Translations under genes and position numbers: made by a program
Part shown: positions 1 through 6,010 of the stretch, one piece after another
How positions within the stretch are numbered: position 1 is the first letter of the stretch
Layout of the letters: the number at the start of each line of letters is the position of its first letter
Notes under the pieces: model-generated
Told to the model about the DNA's origin: nothing
What the model saw: the letters and a program-made list of their open reading frames with translations, nothing else
Database searches by the model: none
NCBI GenBank assembly: GCA_002421915.1
Contig: DISA01000034.1
Span: 1,082-20,294 of the forward strand
Reading direction: 5' to 3'
Source: Gallionellaceae bacterium UBA6222
Lineage (GTDB): Bacteria > Pseudomonadota > Gammaproteobacteria > Burkholderiales > Gallionellaceae
DNA length: 19,213 nt

Positions 1-220
1 CGATATCGACGAACTCGACGATGGCATATTGCATGCGCTGCGGCTTGACGATCTTGGCCAGCTCATCCATGCGCGGATCAGGCACTTCAACGATGCCGAC
101 GTTGGGCTCGATGGTGCAGAAGGGATAGTTCTCCGCCGCAATGCCAGACTTGGTGAGCGCATTGAACAGTGTGGATTTGCCCACGTTGGGAAGGCCGACG
201 ATACCGCATTTGAGACTCAT
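1..220 (-). CDS. ychF: Redox-/ribosome-associated GTPase YchF, N-terminal part
   Basis: The 73 complete codons visible encode the N-terminus of the YchF/OLA1 family of P-loop NTPases, which bind ribosomes and prefer ATP over GTP. The G1 loop GLPNVGKST is at about residues 9-17. It is followed by FNALT and by the YchF-specific AAENYPFCTIEPNVG segment, which holds the switch I region. The ATG at 218-220 gives the family's usual MSLKCGIVGLPNVGKS start, and a purine-rich stretch (GAGAGAG) lies a few bases upstream. The gene runs off the left edge, so the G3/G4 motifs and the TGS domain are not seen. It follows pth on the same strand, a very common pairing in proteobacteria, but an 82-bp gap holding a REP-like inverted pair separates them. 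Confidence 0.96.
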   Translation of the reverse strand, partial: MSLKCGIVGLPNVGKSTLFNALTKSGIAAENYPFCTIEPNVGIVEVPDPRMDELAKIVKPQRMQYAIVEFVDI

Positions 221-236
221 GTTTTCTCTCTCTGTT

Positions 237-289
237 GTAGGTCGGGCTTCAGCCCGACACATTCACGATGTCGGGCTGAAGCCCGACCT
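237..289. repeat. REP-like inverted pair (two palindromes head to head)
   Basis: The arm AGGTCGGGCTTCAGCCCGAC (239-258) is repeated as an exact reverse complement at 270-289, with an 11-bp spacer. Each arm is itself a palindrome (GTCGGGCT/AGCCCGAC with a 2-base centre), so RNA could fold as two small hairpins or one long one. The left arm is preceded by GTAG, giving the GTAGGTCGG head typical of REP elements. It fills most of the 82-bp gap between pth and ychF. A diverged single copy lies in coaBC at 10256-10277. That this is a REP/BIME mobilised by a RAYT transposase elsewhere in the genome is inferred from its form. Confidence 0.8.
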
Positions 290-302
290 GCATATCCGCG
301 TT

Positions 303-881
303 CTAAGTGCTATGCAGCTTCAACATCGCCGCTTCCAGCTTGCCCCCGATGAGCAGCGGCGCGACATCCTGTGCGCGTTGCAATGATTCTTCAATCAACA
401 CTTGCTCTTCCTTGCGCGGCGCGTTCAACACGTAGTTGACCACCTCCGCCCGCTCGCCGGGGTGGCCGATGCCGACGCGCAGGCGCCAGAAGTCTTTCGT
501 ACCGAGATGCGCGATGATGTCCTTCAGGCCGTTATGCCCGCCGTGGCCGCCGCCCAGTTTGAGTTTGGCACTGCCCGGCGGCAGATCCAGCTCGTCGTGC
601 ACCACCAGGATCCGCGCGGGTTCGATCTTGTAGAACTGCGCCACCGCACCGACCGACCGACCGCTGAGATTCATGAAGGTCTGCGGTTTGAGTAAATGCA
701 CCTCATGCCCGTGCAGAGCCGTTTTTGCGATTAGCCCGTGGAACTTGCCGTCCGCCTTGAATTTCAGGTCATGCGCTCGCGCCAGTTCATCCACCCACCA
801 GAAACCGGCGTTGTGGCGTGTCGCTGCATATTCCGCACCGGGATTACCCAGACCAACGATGAGTTTGATTGGCTCGCTCAT
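303..881 (-). CDS. pth: Peptidyl-tRNA hydrolase
   Basis: This 192-residue bacterial-type Pth cleaves peptidyl-tRNAs dropped by stalled ribosomes, recycling tRNA in the cytoplasm. Catalytic and binding residues are all present: N13 in GLGNPG, catalytic H23 in TRHNAGF, N71 in FMNLSG, D96 in HDELDLP and N117 in GGHNGLK. Length matches the family (about 190-195). The ATG at 881 gives the standard MSEPIKLIVGLGNPG start. An in-frame ATG at 899 would add MAGFFI, but those codons are the arm and U-tract of the rplY terminator, so I reject it. The only Shine-Dalgarno-like bases (GGCGGG, about 10 nt upstream) lie inside that terminator stem. It sits between rplY and ychF, a conserved order. Confidence 0.97.
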   Translation of the reverse strand: MSEPIKLIVGLGNPGAEYAATRHNAGFWWVDELARAHDLKFKADGKFHGLIAKTALHGHEVHLLKPQTFMNLSGRSVGAVAQFYKIEPARILVVHDELDLPPGSAKLKLGGGHGGHNGLKDIIAHLGTKDFWRLRVGIGHPGERAEVVNYVLNAPRKEEQVLIEESLQRAQDVAPLLIGGKLEAAMLKLHST

Positions 882-885
882 AATG

Positions 886-924
886 AAAAAACCCGCCATG
901 CAACATTTGATCGCATGGCGGGTT
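886..924 (-). terminator. Rho-independent terminator after rplY, overlapping the pth leader
   Basis: A perfect 12-bp stem is formed by 890-901 (AACCCGCCATGC) and 913-924 (GCATGGCGGGTT) around an 11-nt loop. On the minus strand it is followed directly by a run of T (about 886-891), the layout of an intrinsic terminator. It lies 14 bp past the rplY stop and ends about 5 nt before the pth ATG. The minus-strand orientation is clear because the T-run follows only on that strand. Confidence 0.85.
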
Positions 925-938
925 GTTCCGGCAGAAGA

Positions 939-1598
939 TTACTTCTTGGCAGCGGGTGCGGCGGCAGGTGCGGCGGCGGCCGAAGCGGCAGCGGCAGCTT
1001 CCGCCGCAGCGGCATCGGCGGCGGCCTCGACCGCACCGCGCGGAACCTGAACCGTCGCCACCGCATCGGAGGCGTGATGATGGTGCGCCAGTTCGACGCC
1101 TTTCGGCAGCTTGATATCGGCGATATGGACCGAGTGTCCCAATTCAAGACTGCCCAAGTCGATTTCAATGTGGGCCGGCAAATCGGAGGGCAGGCACACC
1201 ACGTCCAGTTCATTCAGCACGTGTGTGATCTTGCCGCCGCCGACTTTGACACCCGGCGCGATCTCGCCGTTGATGAAGTGCAACGGCACCTTTATGTGCA
1301 CCTTTTTCTTGGCATCCACACGCTGGAAATCGATGTGCTGCACTTGCTGGCGGAAAGGATGCATCTGGAAGTCGCGCAGCAGCACGGATTCTTTCTTGCC
1401 ATCCATATCCAGAGACAGGATGGAGGCATGGAAGGCTTCTTTGCGCAGAGCGTAATAAAGGGTGTTGTGATCGAGTTCGATCATGGTCGCCTCACCTGCA
1501 CCATACACAATGCCGGGGACGAGGTTGGCCTTGCGCAGACGGCGGCTCGCACCCGTTCCTTGCACTTGGCGCTTGGTTGCGCTGATTTCGATTGTCAT
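939..1598 (-). CDS. rplY: 50S ribosomal protein L25/general stress protein Ctc
   Basis: This is the long (CTC/TL5-type) form of ribosomal protein L25, which binds 5S rRNA in the large subunit. It has 219 residues. The N-terminal 5S-binding domain shows ISATKR, RRLRKANLVPGIVYG and LLRDFQMHPFRQQVQHIDF. The C-terminal beta domain (about 95-185) includes VHIKVPLHFINGE and ADIKLPKGVEL. The last 30 or so residues are almost all Ala with a few Glu, ending AAKK; such tails are common in betaproteobacterial L25 but this one is long. The ATG at 1598 is chosen over 1616 because GGAG sits 7 nt upstream. It follows prs by about 80 bp and ends just before a strong terminator. Confidence 0.96.
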   Translation of the reverse strand: MTIEISATKRQVQGTGASRRLRKANLVPGIVYGAGEATMIELDHNTLYYALRKEAFHASILSLDMDGKKESVLLRDFQMHPFRQQVQHIDFQRVDAKKKVHIKVPLHFINGEIAPGVKVGGGKITHVLNELDVVCLPSDLPAHIEIDLGSLELGHSVHIADIKLPKGVELAHHHHASDAVATVQVPRGAVEAAADAAAAEAAAAASAAAAPAAAPAAKK

Positions 1599-1651
1599 TT
1601 TACTTCTCCGCTTCAAATGGGATCTTCCGCGACCAGAAGATTCCGGGTTGC

Positions 1652-1674
1652 GCGATGACCGACATGGTCACCGC
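1652..1674 (-). other. Possible hairpin in the prs-rplY gap
   Basis: GCGATGACC (1652-1660) and GGTCACCGC (1666-1674) can pair over nine positions, including one G-U, around a 5-nt loop. In the minus-strand transcript the T-run precedes the stem, so this is not an intrinsic terminator. It lies in the rplY leader, about 55 nt before the start codon. A regulatory or RNA-processing role is possible but only inferred. Confidence 0.3.
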
Positions 1675-1681
1675 AAAAAAC

Positions 1682-2629
1682 TCAATCCACAAACAGGGAG
1701 CTGACCGACTCGTCCGCGTTGATGCGGCGCAGCGTTTCCGCCATCAATTCCGCGATGCTGAGCTGGCGGATGCGTTTGCAGTTCCTGGCCGCTTCGCTCA
1801 ACGGGATCGTGTCGGTTATGACCAATTCGTCAATCGCCGATTTTTCAAGACGCTCGATCGCCGGTCCGGACAGCACGCCGTGCGTGCAGTAGGCCAGCAC
1901 ACGCTCTGCACCCTTTTCTTTCAAAGCATTCGCCGCTTCGCACAAAGTGTTGGCGGTATCCACCATGTCATCCATGATGAGGCAAGTGCGGCCGGAAACT
2001 TCACCGATGATGTTCATCACCTTGGCCACATTCGGCCGGGGACGGCGTTTGTCGATGATCGCCAGGTCGGCATCCAGTTGTTTCGCCAATGCGCGGGCAC
2101 GCACCACACCACCCACATCCGGCGACACCACGATCAGGTTTGGGTAGTCATGGCGCCACACATCCGACAGCAAAATCGGGCTTGCGTACACGTTATCCAC
2201 CGGAATATCAAAGAAACCCTGGATCTGGTCAGAGTGCAGATCCATGGTCAACACCCGATCCACACCCACGCCGGTCAGCATATTCGCCACGACCTTGGCG
2301 GTGATCGCCACCCGCGCCGAGCGCGGACGGCGGTCCTGGCGGGCATAACCCAAATATGGAATGGCGGCGGTAATACGAGCGGCCGAGGCACGACGCAAGG
2401 CATCGACCATCACCATGATTTCCATCAGGTTGTCATTGGTTGGGGTGCAGGTGGATTGCAGAATGAATACATCTTTGCCGCGCACATGTTCCAAAATCTC
2501 CACCATCACTTCACCGTCGGAAAAGCGGCTGACCGTGGCGCGCCCAAGATGGATGCCCAGATGTCGCGCCACACTTTCGGCCAGCTTGGGATTGGCATTG
2601 CCGGTAAAGACCATCATGTCGCCGGACAT
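1682..2629 (-). CDS. prs: Ribose-phosphate pyrophosphokinase (PRPP synthetase)
   Basis: This enzyme makes PRPP from ribose 5-phosphate and ATP, feeding purine, pyrimidine, histidine, tryptophan and NAD synthesis. The 315-residue length fits class I enzymes. Visible family segments are SRFSDGEV, QSTCTPTNDNLME, the ATP-site IPYLGYARQDRRPRSAR, the metal-binding LTMDLHSDQIQGFF and VVSPDVGGVVRARALA. The PRPP-binding loop DDMVDTANTL has Asn where most homologues have Gly, although the PROSITE pattern allows any residue there. The ATG at 2629 (MSGDMMVFTGNANPKLAE) has AAGGGG 8 nt upstream and aligns with the E. coli N-terminus; the ATG at 2659 would add ten residues of no family resemblance. It is downstream of tRNA-Gln and upstream of rplY, all on one strand. 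Confidence 0.98.
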   Translation of the reverse strand: MSGDMMVFTGNANPKLAESVARHLGIHLGRATVSRFSDGEVMVEILEHVRGKDVFILQSTCTPTNDNLMEIMVMVDALRRASAARITAAIPYLGYARQDRRPRSARVAITAKVVANMLTGVGVDRVLTMDLHSDQIQGFFDIPVDNVYASPILLSDVWRHDYPNLIVVSPDVGGVVRARALAKQLDADLAIIDKRRPRPNVAKVMNIIGEVSGRTCLIMDDMVDTANTLCEAANALKEKGAERVLAYCTHGVLSGPAIERLEKSAIDELVITDTIPLSEAARNCKRIRQLSIAELMAETLRRINADESVSSLFVD

Positions 2630-2651
2630 CGAGAACACCCCTTGAAGTGAA

Positions 2652-2669
2652 ATGAGCACGAACGCTCAT
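2652..2669 (-). other. Small hairpin in the prs leader
   Basis: ATGAGC (2652-2657) and GCTCAT (2664-2669) form a 6-bp stem with a 6-nt loop between the end of tRNA-Gln and the prs ribosome-binding site. A T-run immediately follows the tRNA 3' end on the minus strand, ahead of this stem. The stem may mark tRNA 3'-end processing or be chance; the evidence is weak. Confidence 0.25.
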
Positions 2670-2685
2670 CAATGCTTGAAAAAAC

Positions 2686-2760
2686 TGGCTGGGGAGGTAG
2701 GGATCGAACCTACGAATGTCGGAATCAAAATCCGATGCCTTACCACTTGGCGACTCCCCA
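2686..2760 (-). tRNA. tRNA-Gln(TTG)
   Basis: The 75-nt sequence folds as a full cloverleaf. The acceptor stem pairs TGGGGAG with CTCCCCA, the anticodon stem pairs TCGGA with TCCGA, and the T arm GTAGG/CCTAC encloses TTCGATC. The anticodon loop TTTTGAT gives anticodon TTG at 2726-2728, reading CAA/CAG glutamine codons. The discriminator base is G73 and CCA is encoded. It lies 34 bp after ispE and 56 bp before prs on the same strand, so it is probably cut from a longer transcript. Confidence 0.98.
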
Positions 2761-2794
2761 AGAACTTGTCGAATACAGCGCATTGCGGCGCGAT

Positions 2795-3661
2795 TCAGTT
2801 ACTGCAAAAATCTTTCAGCGGATGTTGATACAAGCCCCGCGCGACGAATCCGCGCATGGTATCTGGCAACTGCTGCCATACCGCATTGGCTTCGGCTTCT
2901 GTGGCGAACTCGGCAAACACGCAAGCACCGGAGCCGCTCATCAGTGCGGGCGCGAATTGACCCAGCCATGCCAGATGTTCCGCCACTGCCGGATATAACC
3001 TGCATGCCACGGCCTGCAAATCGTTGCGCAAGCCCGGCATCCGGCCCGCCCGAAAATCCGGCCCTTGCGGAAGGGCGCGCATTGTCATCGAAATCGTATT
3101 TCGTGTCAATTCCGGATGGCTGAATATCTGCGCTGTCGGCACCATCACCTGTGGGCACAGCACCACATACCATGCATCAGGCAAGGCATACGCCTGTAAC
3201 TGCTCGCCCACCCCCTCGGCAAAGGCATTGTCGCCAAACACGAATACCGGCACATCCGCGCCCAGCATCAGGCCGAGCTGCATCAGGCGCGCACGCGGCA
3301 AATCGAGTTGCCACAACCGGTTCAAAGCCAGCAAGGTGGTCGCCGCATCCGAGCTGCCACCACCGAGACCGCCGCCCATCGGAATGTGTTTTTCCAGGGC
3401 AATCTCCACCCCCAGAAGGCATCCAGTCTCCTGCTGCAACAGGCGCGCGGCGCGCACACACAAATCCTGGTCGGCAGGCACTCTGTCCAGCGCATGCAAA
3501 CGGCGCACCTCATCGTCTTCGCGCAGCGTGAAGCGCAGCGTGTCGTTCAGATCGATAAAGCGGAAAAGGGTTTGCAGCAAGTGATAGCCATCTGCGCGGC
3601 GCCCCACCACGTGCAGGAACAGGTTGAGTTTGGCGGGGGCCGGACAGGCGAGCGTGTTCAC
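2795..3661 (-). CDS. ispE: 4-diphosphocytidyl-2-C-methyl-D-erythritol kinase
   Basis: This GHMP-family kinase phosphorylates CDP-methylerythritol in the MEP route to isoprenoid precursors. Of 288 residues, PAPAKLNLFLHV holds the substrate-site lysine (K11). PMGGGLGGGSSDAA (about 94-107) is the glycine-rich ATP loop, GADVP holds the catalytic Asp (about 136), and SGSGACVFAEF is the C-terminal GHMP motif. The reading frame stays open far upstream, but that part lies inside lolB. The GTG at 3661 gives the expected MNTLACPAPAKLN start, has GGGAG 5 nt upstream, and overlaps the lolB stop as GTGA, implying translational coupling. tRNA-Gln and prs follow, a common betaproteobacterial order. Confidence 0.97.
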   Translation of the reverse strand: MNTLACPAPAKLNLFLHVVGRRADGYHLLQTLFRFIDLNDTLRFTLREDDEVRRLHALDRVPADQDLCVRAARLLQQETGCLLGVEIALEKHIPMGGGLGGGSSDAATTLLALNRLWQLDLPRARLMQLGLMLGADVPVFVFGDNAFAEGVGEQLQAYALPDAWYVVLCPQVMVPTAQIFSHPELTRNTISMTMRALPQGPDFRAGRMPGLRNDLQAVACRLYPAVAEHLAWLGQFAPALMSGSGACVFAEFATEAEANAVWQQLPDTMRGFVARGLYQHPLKDFCSN

Positions 3662-4209
3662 TGCGTCTCCCATGCGTCGATCACCAGCCGCACCTCCACC
3701 CCCTCCCGCTGCAAGTTCAGCCGCAACGGCAGCGCCTCCGCGCCGGCAGCCGCATAACGGTCGTAGCGGATGGTCCAGCCCTGCTGCTGCAACAGGCTCA
3801 CTTGCCCGCCGGCATCCCGCTCGATGCGGAATTCGCCCGCCGGCGACGGCAGCGCCATCACCCAATAGCGCAGGCCGGACAACGGCAGGCGCCAGCCCAG
3901 CACTTGCTGCATCAGCATTTCGGCATCCTGCGCGATATAGCGCTTGCCATCCGCCTCCAGCGTCACGTGTTCCGCGCTGCGCACGATGCGCGCGACGGTC
4001 TGCCCCAGTGGCGCCAGCAACATGATCTCGTCTGTGCCGTCCCGCTGCACCCAGCGCACACCGGCGCTTTCCCGCATCGCCTCCTGGCGGATGGCGATGC
4101 GCCCGTTGAATGCGAACGGCGTATCCACCCCGGCCGCGCGCTGCACCATCACCGGTGTTGTGCTGCATGCTGCCAGCAAAAAAAATGACAAGAGGGTGGC
4201 GCGGATCAC
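3658..4209 (-). CDS. lolB: Outer-membrane lipoprotein receptor LolB
   Basis: LolB takes lipoproteins from the periplasmic carrier LolA and places them in the outer membrane. The 183-residue product begins with a short lipoprotein signal peptide ending in the lipobox LAAC, with the lipidated cysteine at residue 15. The mature part fits the LolA/LolB half-barrel fold: FNGRIAIRQ, AGVRWVQRDGTDEIMLLAPLGQTVARI, the GWRLPLSGLRYWV helix region and LPLRLNLQREGVEVRLVIDAW. The start is a GTG at 4209 overlapping the upstream stop as GTGA. No separate ribosome-binding site is evident, so translation probably depends on coupling to the TPR gene. The 12-bp direct repeat at this junction is listed separately. 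Confidence 0.92.
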   Translation of the reverse strand: MIRATLLSFFLLAACSTTPVMVQRAAGVDTPFAFNGRIAIRQEAMRESAGVRWVQRDGTDEIMLLAPLGQTVARIVRSAEHVTLEADGKRYIAQDAEMLMQQVLGWRLPLSGLRYWVMALPSPAGEFRIERDAGGQVSLLQQQGWTIRYDRYAAAGAEALPLRLNLQREGVEVRLVIDAWETQ

Positions 4210-4232
4210 GGCAGGAATTTGCGGATCACGGC
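4201..4232 (-). repeat. 12-bp direct repeat at the TPR gene/lolB junction
   Basis: GCGGATCACGGC occurs at 4201-4212 and again at 4221-4232, 20 bp apart. Each copy contains GTGATCCGC on the minus strand. The copy at 4201-4209 is the lolB start (V/M-I-R); the other encodes VIR in the C-terminus of the TPR protein. Because 20 is not a multiple of three, the upstream GTG is out of frame with lolB. Confidence 0.75.
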
Positions 4233-5933
4233 CTGCAATATTTTGTTATCGGGATGCTTGCGCGCGCTGTCACGCCAGATAGCCTCCGCCTCGGTGCGCT
4301 CCCCTTTCACCCACAGCACCTCGCCCAAGTGGGCGGCGATCTCCGGATCCGGATTGGCGGCGAAGGCACGGCGCAGAAAAACAATGCTCTGCTCCAGATT
4401 GTTCAAACGGAAATAACCCCATCCCACGCTGTCGAGAATGGCGGCATCATCCGGCAACAGCGCATGGGCTTTTTGTACCAACTCCATGGCCTCCGCGACA
4501 CGCACATTACGTTCCAGCCAACCGTAGCCGAGCGCGTTGTAGGCATGCGCATTGTTCGGCTCGACCTTGATCAATTTGCGGATCAACTGCTCAAAGGTGT
4601 CATATTTTTTGAGTTTGTCGGCAGTCAATGCGGCCTGATACAGCATTTCCGGATGCTCCGGGAATCGGGTCAACCCCTGGCTCAGCACCTTGAAACTCTC
4701 ACCCTCCCGTTTAGCCTCGCGCAAAAATTGCGCTTCAATCAATAATAGCTGCACGCGCTGCTCATCGTTGCCTGCCTTGATTTGTTGCAAGACCCCGGTC
4801 GCTTGCTCTGTCTGCCCTTGCTTATTCAACAGATAGGCCACCCGCAGTTGTGCGTCATAGTGCCGCTCCCCGCCTGTGACCTGACGGTAGTAAGTCAGGG
4901 CCGCCGCTTCATCCTGCCTCGCTTCACCCAATTGGCCGAGGTAGAAATACAGGGTGTTTTCATCCTTGTTGCCGCCAGTGCCGGCCAGGGCCGCACGCAG
5001 CTCCTGCTCGGCGCGCTCCAGCTCACCCAGTTGCAGCGAGATCATGGCAACGGCGAATGCGATTTCCGCATTACCGGGGCGCTGCTGCAGCAGGTGCAGA
5101 AACTCCTCGCGCGCAAGAACATATTGTTTTTGTTCCAGCAGCATACGCGCATGGAACAGGCGCACATTCTGCTGCTCCGGGTGCGCTTTGAGATGCCGCG
5201 CCAGCAGCGCCGCAGCCTGATCCGGCTCGGTGGGCTGCATCAATTGCGCTTGCAGCATCACCGCCATATCCCATTCCGGGCGCAAGGTGGTCGCCTGTTG
5301 TGCTTCGGCCAACGCCAGTGCGTGTTTGCCTGCCGCGGCTGCCGTCTGTGCCAGCACCCAATGTGCTTCGGCCACTTGCGGGTAGGGATGCGCCACTTCG
5401 ATCATCCAGTCGAGTGCCGCCGCCTTGTCCGGCACCCGCGCCAACAACCCGTACAAATTAATAAATGAACGGCCCGCACCCTGCGCCTCGGATGCCAGCA
5501 GTTCAGTCACATGCGGACGCGCCTCCTCCAGTTTGCCGCCGGAAACCAGCAACGAGACCAGCATCTGCTTGGCCAGCGGGGAATCGGGTTCGAGTTGCTG
5601 CCACAGACGGAATGCCTCCAGTGATTGGTCGTACTGGTGCGCTTCAAAATTCAGCTGCGCGGCACGGCGCGCCACACGCGGATCACGGGTGGCGCGGGCC
5701 AGATCGAGATAGACCTGGGCGGCGATCTCCGGTCTGCCGCGCTGGGCGGCAAAATCACCGAGCAGAAATTCATACAGCAGCCGATCCGTCAAGGCGACAT
5801 CCGGCAGCACCGGCGTTGGCAAGGCTGGTGCCGCATTGTCATCCGCGATGGGTGAGACATTCGGTGTTTGCGGTGTGTGGGCGCAAGCAGCCAGCAATGA
5901 AAACAACAGCACAGGGAAAAGAGTAGATTTCAT
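4206..5933 (-). CDS. TPR-repeat outer-membrane lipoprotein
   Basis: This 575-residue protein starts with a lipoprotein signal peptide whose lipobox LAAC places the lipidated Cys at residue 17. A short Pro/Thr-rich linker follows. The rest is a helical solenoid of many TPR-like 34-residue units, seen in segments such as YLDLARATRDPRVARRA, AYNALGYGWLERNVRVAEA and SVGWGYFRLNNLEQSIVFLR. No catalytic domain is visible, so a scaffold role at the outer membrane is inferred. The ATG at 5933 is preferred to upstream starts at 5939 and 5990 because it opens directly on the charged and hydrophobic signal MKSTLFPVLLFSLLAAC. It is coupled to lolB by a GTGA overlap and diverges from the ABC cassette across 77 bp. 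The exact substrate is unknown. Confidence 0.88.
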   Translation of the reverse strand: MKSTLFPVLLFSLLAACAHTPQTPNVSPIADDNAAPALPTPVLPDVALTDRLLYEFLLGDFAAQRGRPEIAAQVYLDLARATRDPRVARRAAQLNFEAHQYDQSLEAFRLWQQLEPDSPLAKQMLVSLLVSGGKLEEARPHVTELLASEAQGAGRSFINLYGLLARVPDKAAALDWMIEVAHPYPQVAEAHWVLAQTAAAAGKHALALAEAQQATTLRPEWDMAVMLQAQLMQPTEPDQAAALLARHLKAHPEQQNVRLFHARMLLEQKQYVLAREEFLHLLQQRPGNAEIAFAVAMISLQLGELERAEQELRAALAGTGGNKDENTLYFYLGQLGEARQDEAAALTYYRQVTGGERHYDAQLRVAYLLNKQGQTEQATGVLQQIKAGNDEQRVQLLLIEAQFLREAKREGESFKVLSQGLTRFPEHPEMLYQAALTADKLKKYDTFEQLIRKLIKVEPNNAHAYNALGYGWLERNVRVAEAMELVQKAHALLPDDAAILDSVGWGYFRLNNLEQSIVFLRRAFAANPDPEIAAHLGEVLWVKGERTEAEAIWRDSARKHPDNKILQAVIRKFLP

Positions 5934-5947
5934 GTTCATCCGGCATT

Positions 5948-5977
5948 TTGATGCGGGCTGACATATTAGGTTATATT
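5948..5977 (+). promoter_or_regulatory. Predicted sigma-70 promoter for the ABC/GldG cassette
   Basis: TTGATG (5948-5953) and TATATT (5972-5977) are separated by 18 bp (17 bp if TTATAT at 5971 is used). They lie in the 77-bp gap between two divergent genes. A start near 5984 would give a leader of only about 27 nt before the ATG at 6011. Predicted from sequence only. Confidence 0.5.
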
Positions 5978-6010
5978 CACTGCAACTCAAAACTAACCCC
6001 GCGCCCCGCC

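Noticed and set aside
237..289. CRISPR repeat
   Set aside because: Only two inverted arms, no direct repeats at regular spacing, and no cas genes.
738..1658. 306-codon plus-strand frame over rplY and the pth 5' end
   Set aside because: Antisense shadow; it reads through the rplY terminator and has no recognisable domain.
1652..1680. Hairpin plus homopolymer run as a terminator after prs
   Set aside because: The T-run precedes the stem in the minus-strand transcript; on the plus strand it is followed by A, so it fits no intrinsic terminator.
1592..2650. 352-codon plus-strand frame over prs
   Set aside because: Antisense shadow of prs; composition is His/Arg/Gln-rich and no start signals or domains are present.
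3662..4168. N-terminal extension of the ispE frame
   Set aside because: The extension runs inside lolB, is Gly/Ala/Arg-rich with no domain, and the GTG at 3661 has a ribosome-binding site and the conserved IspE start.
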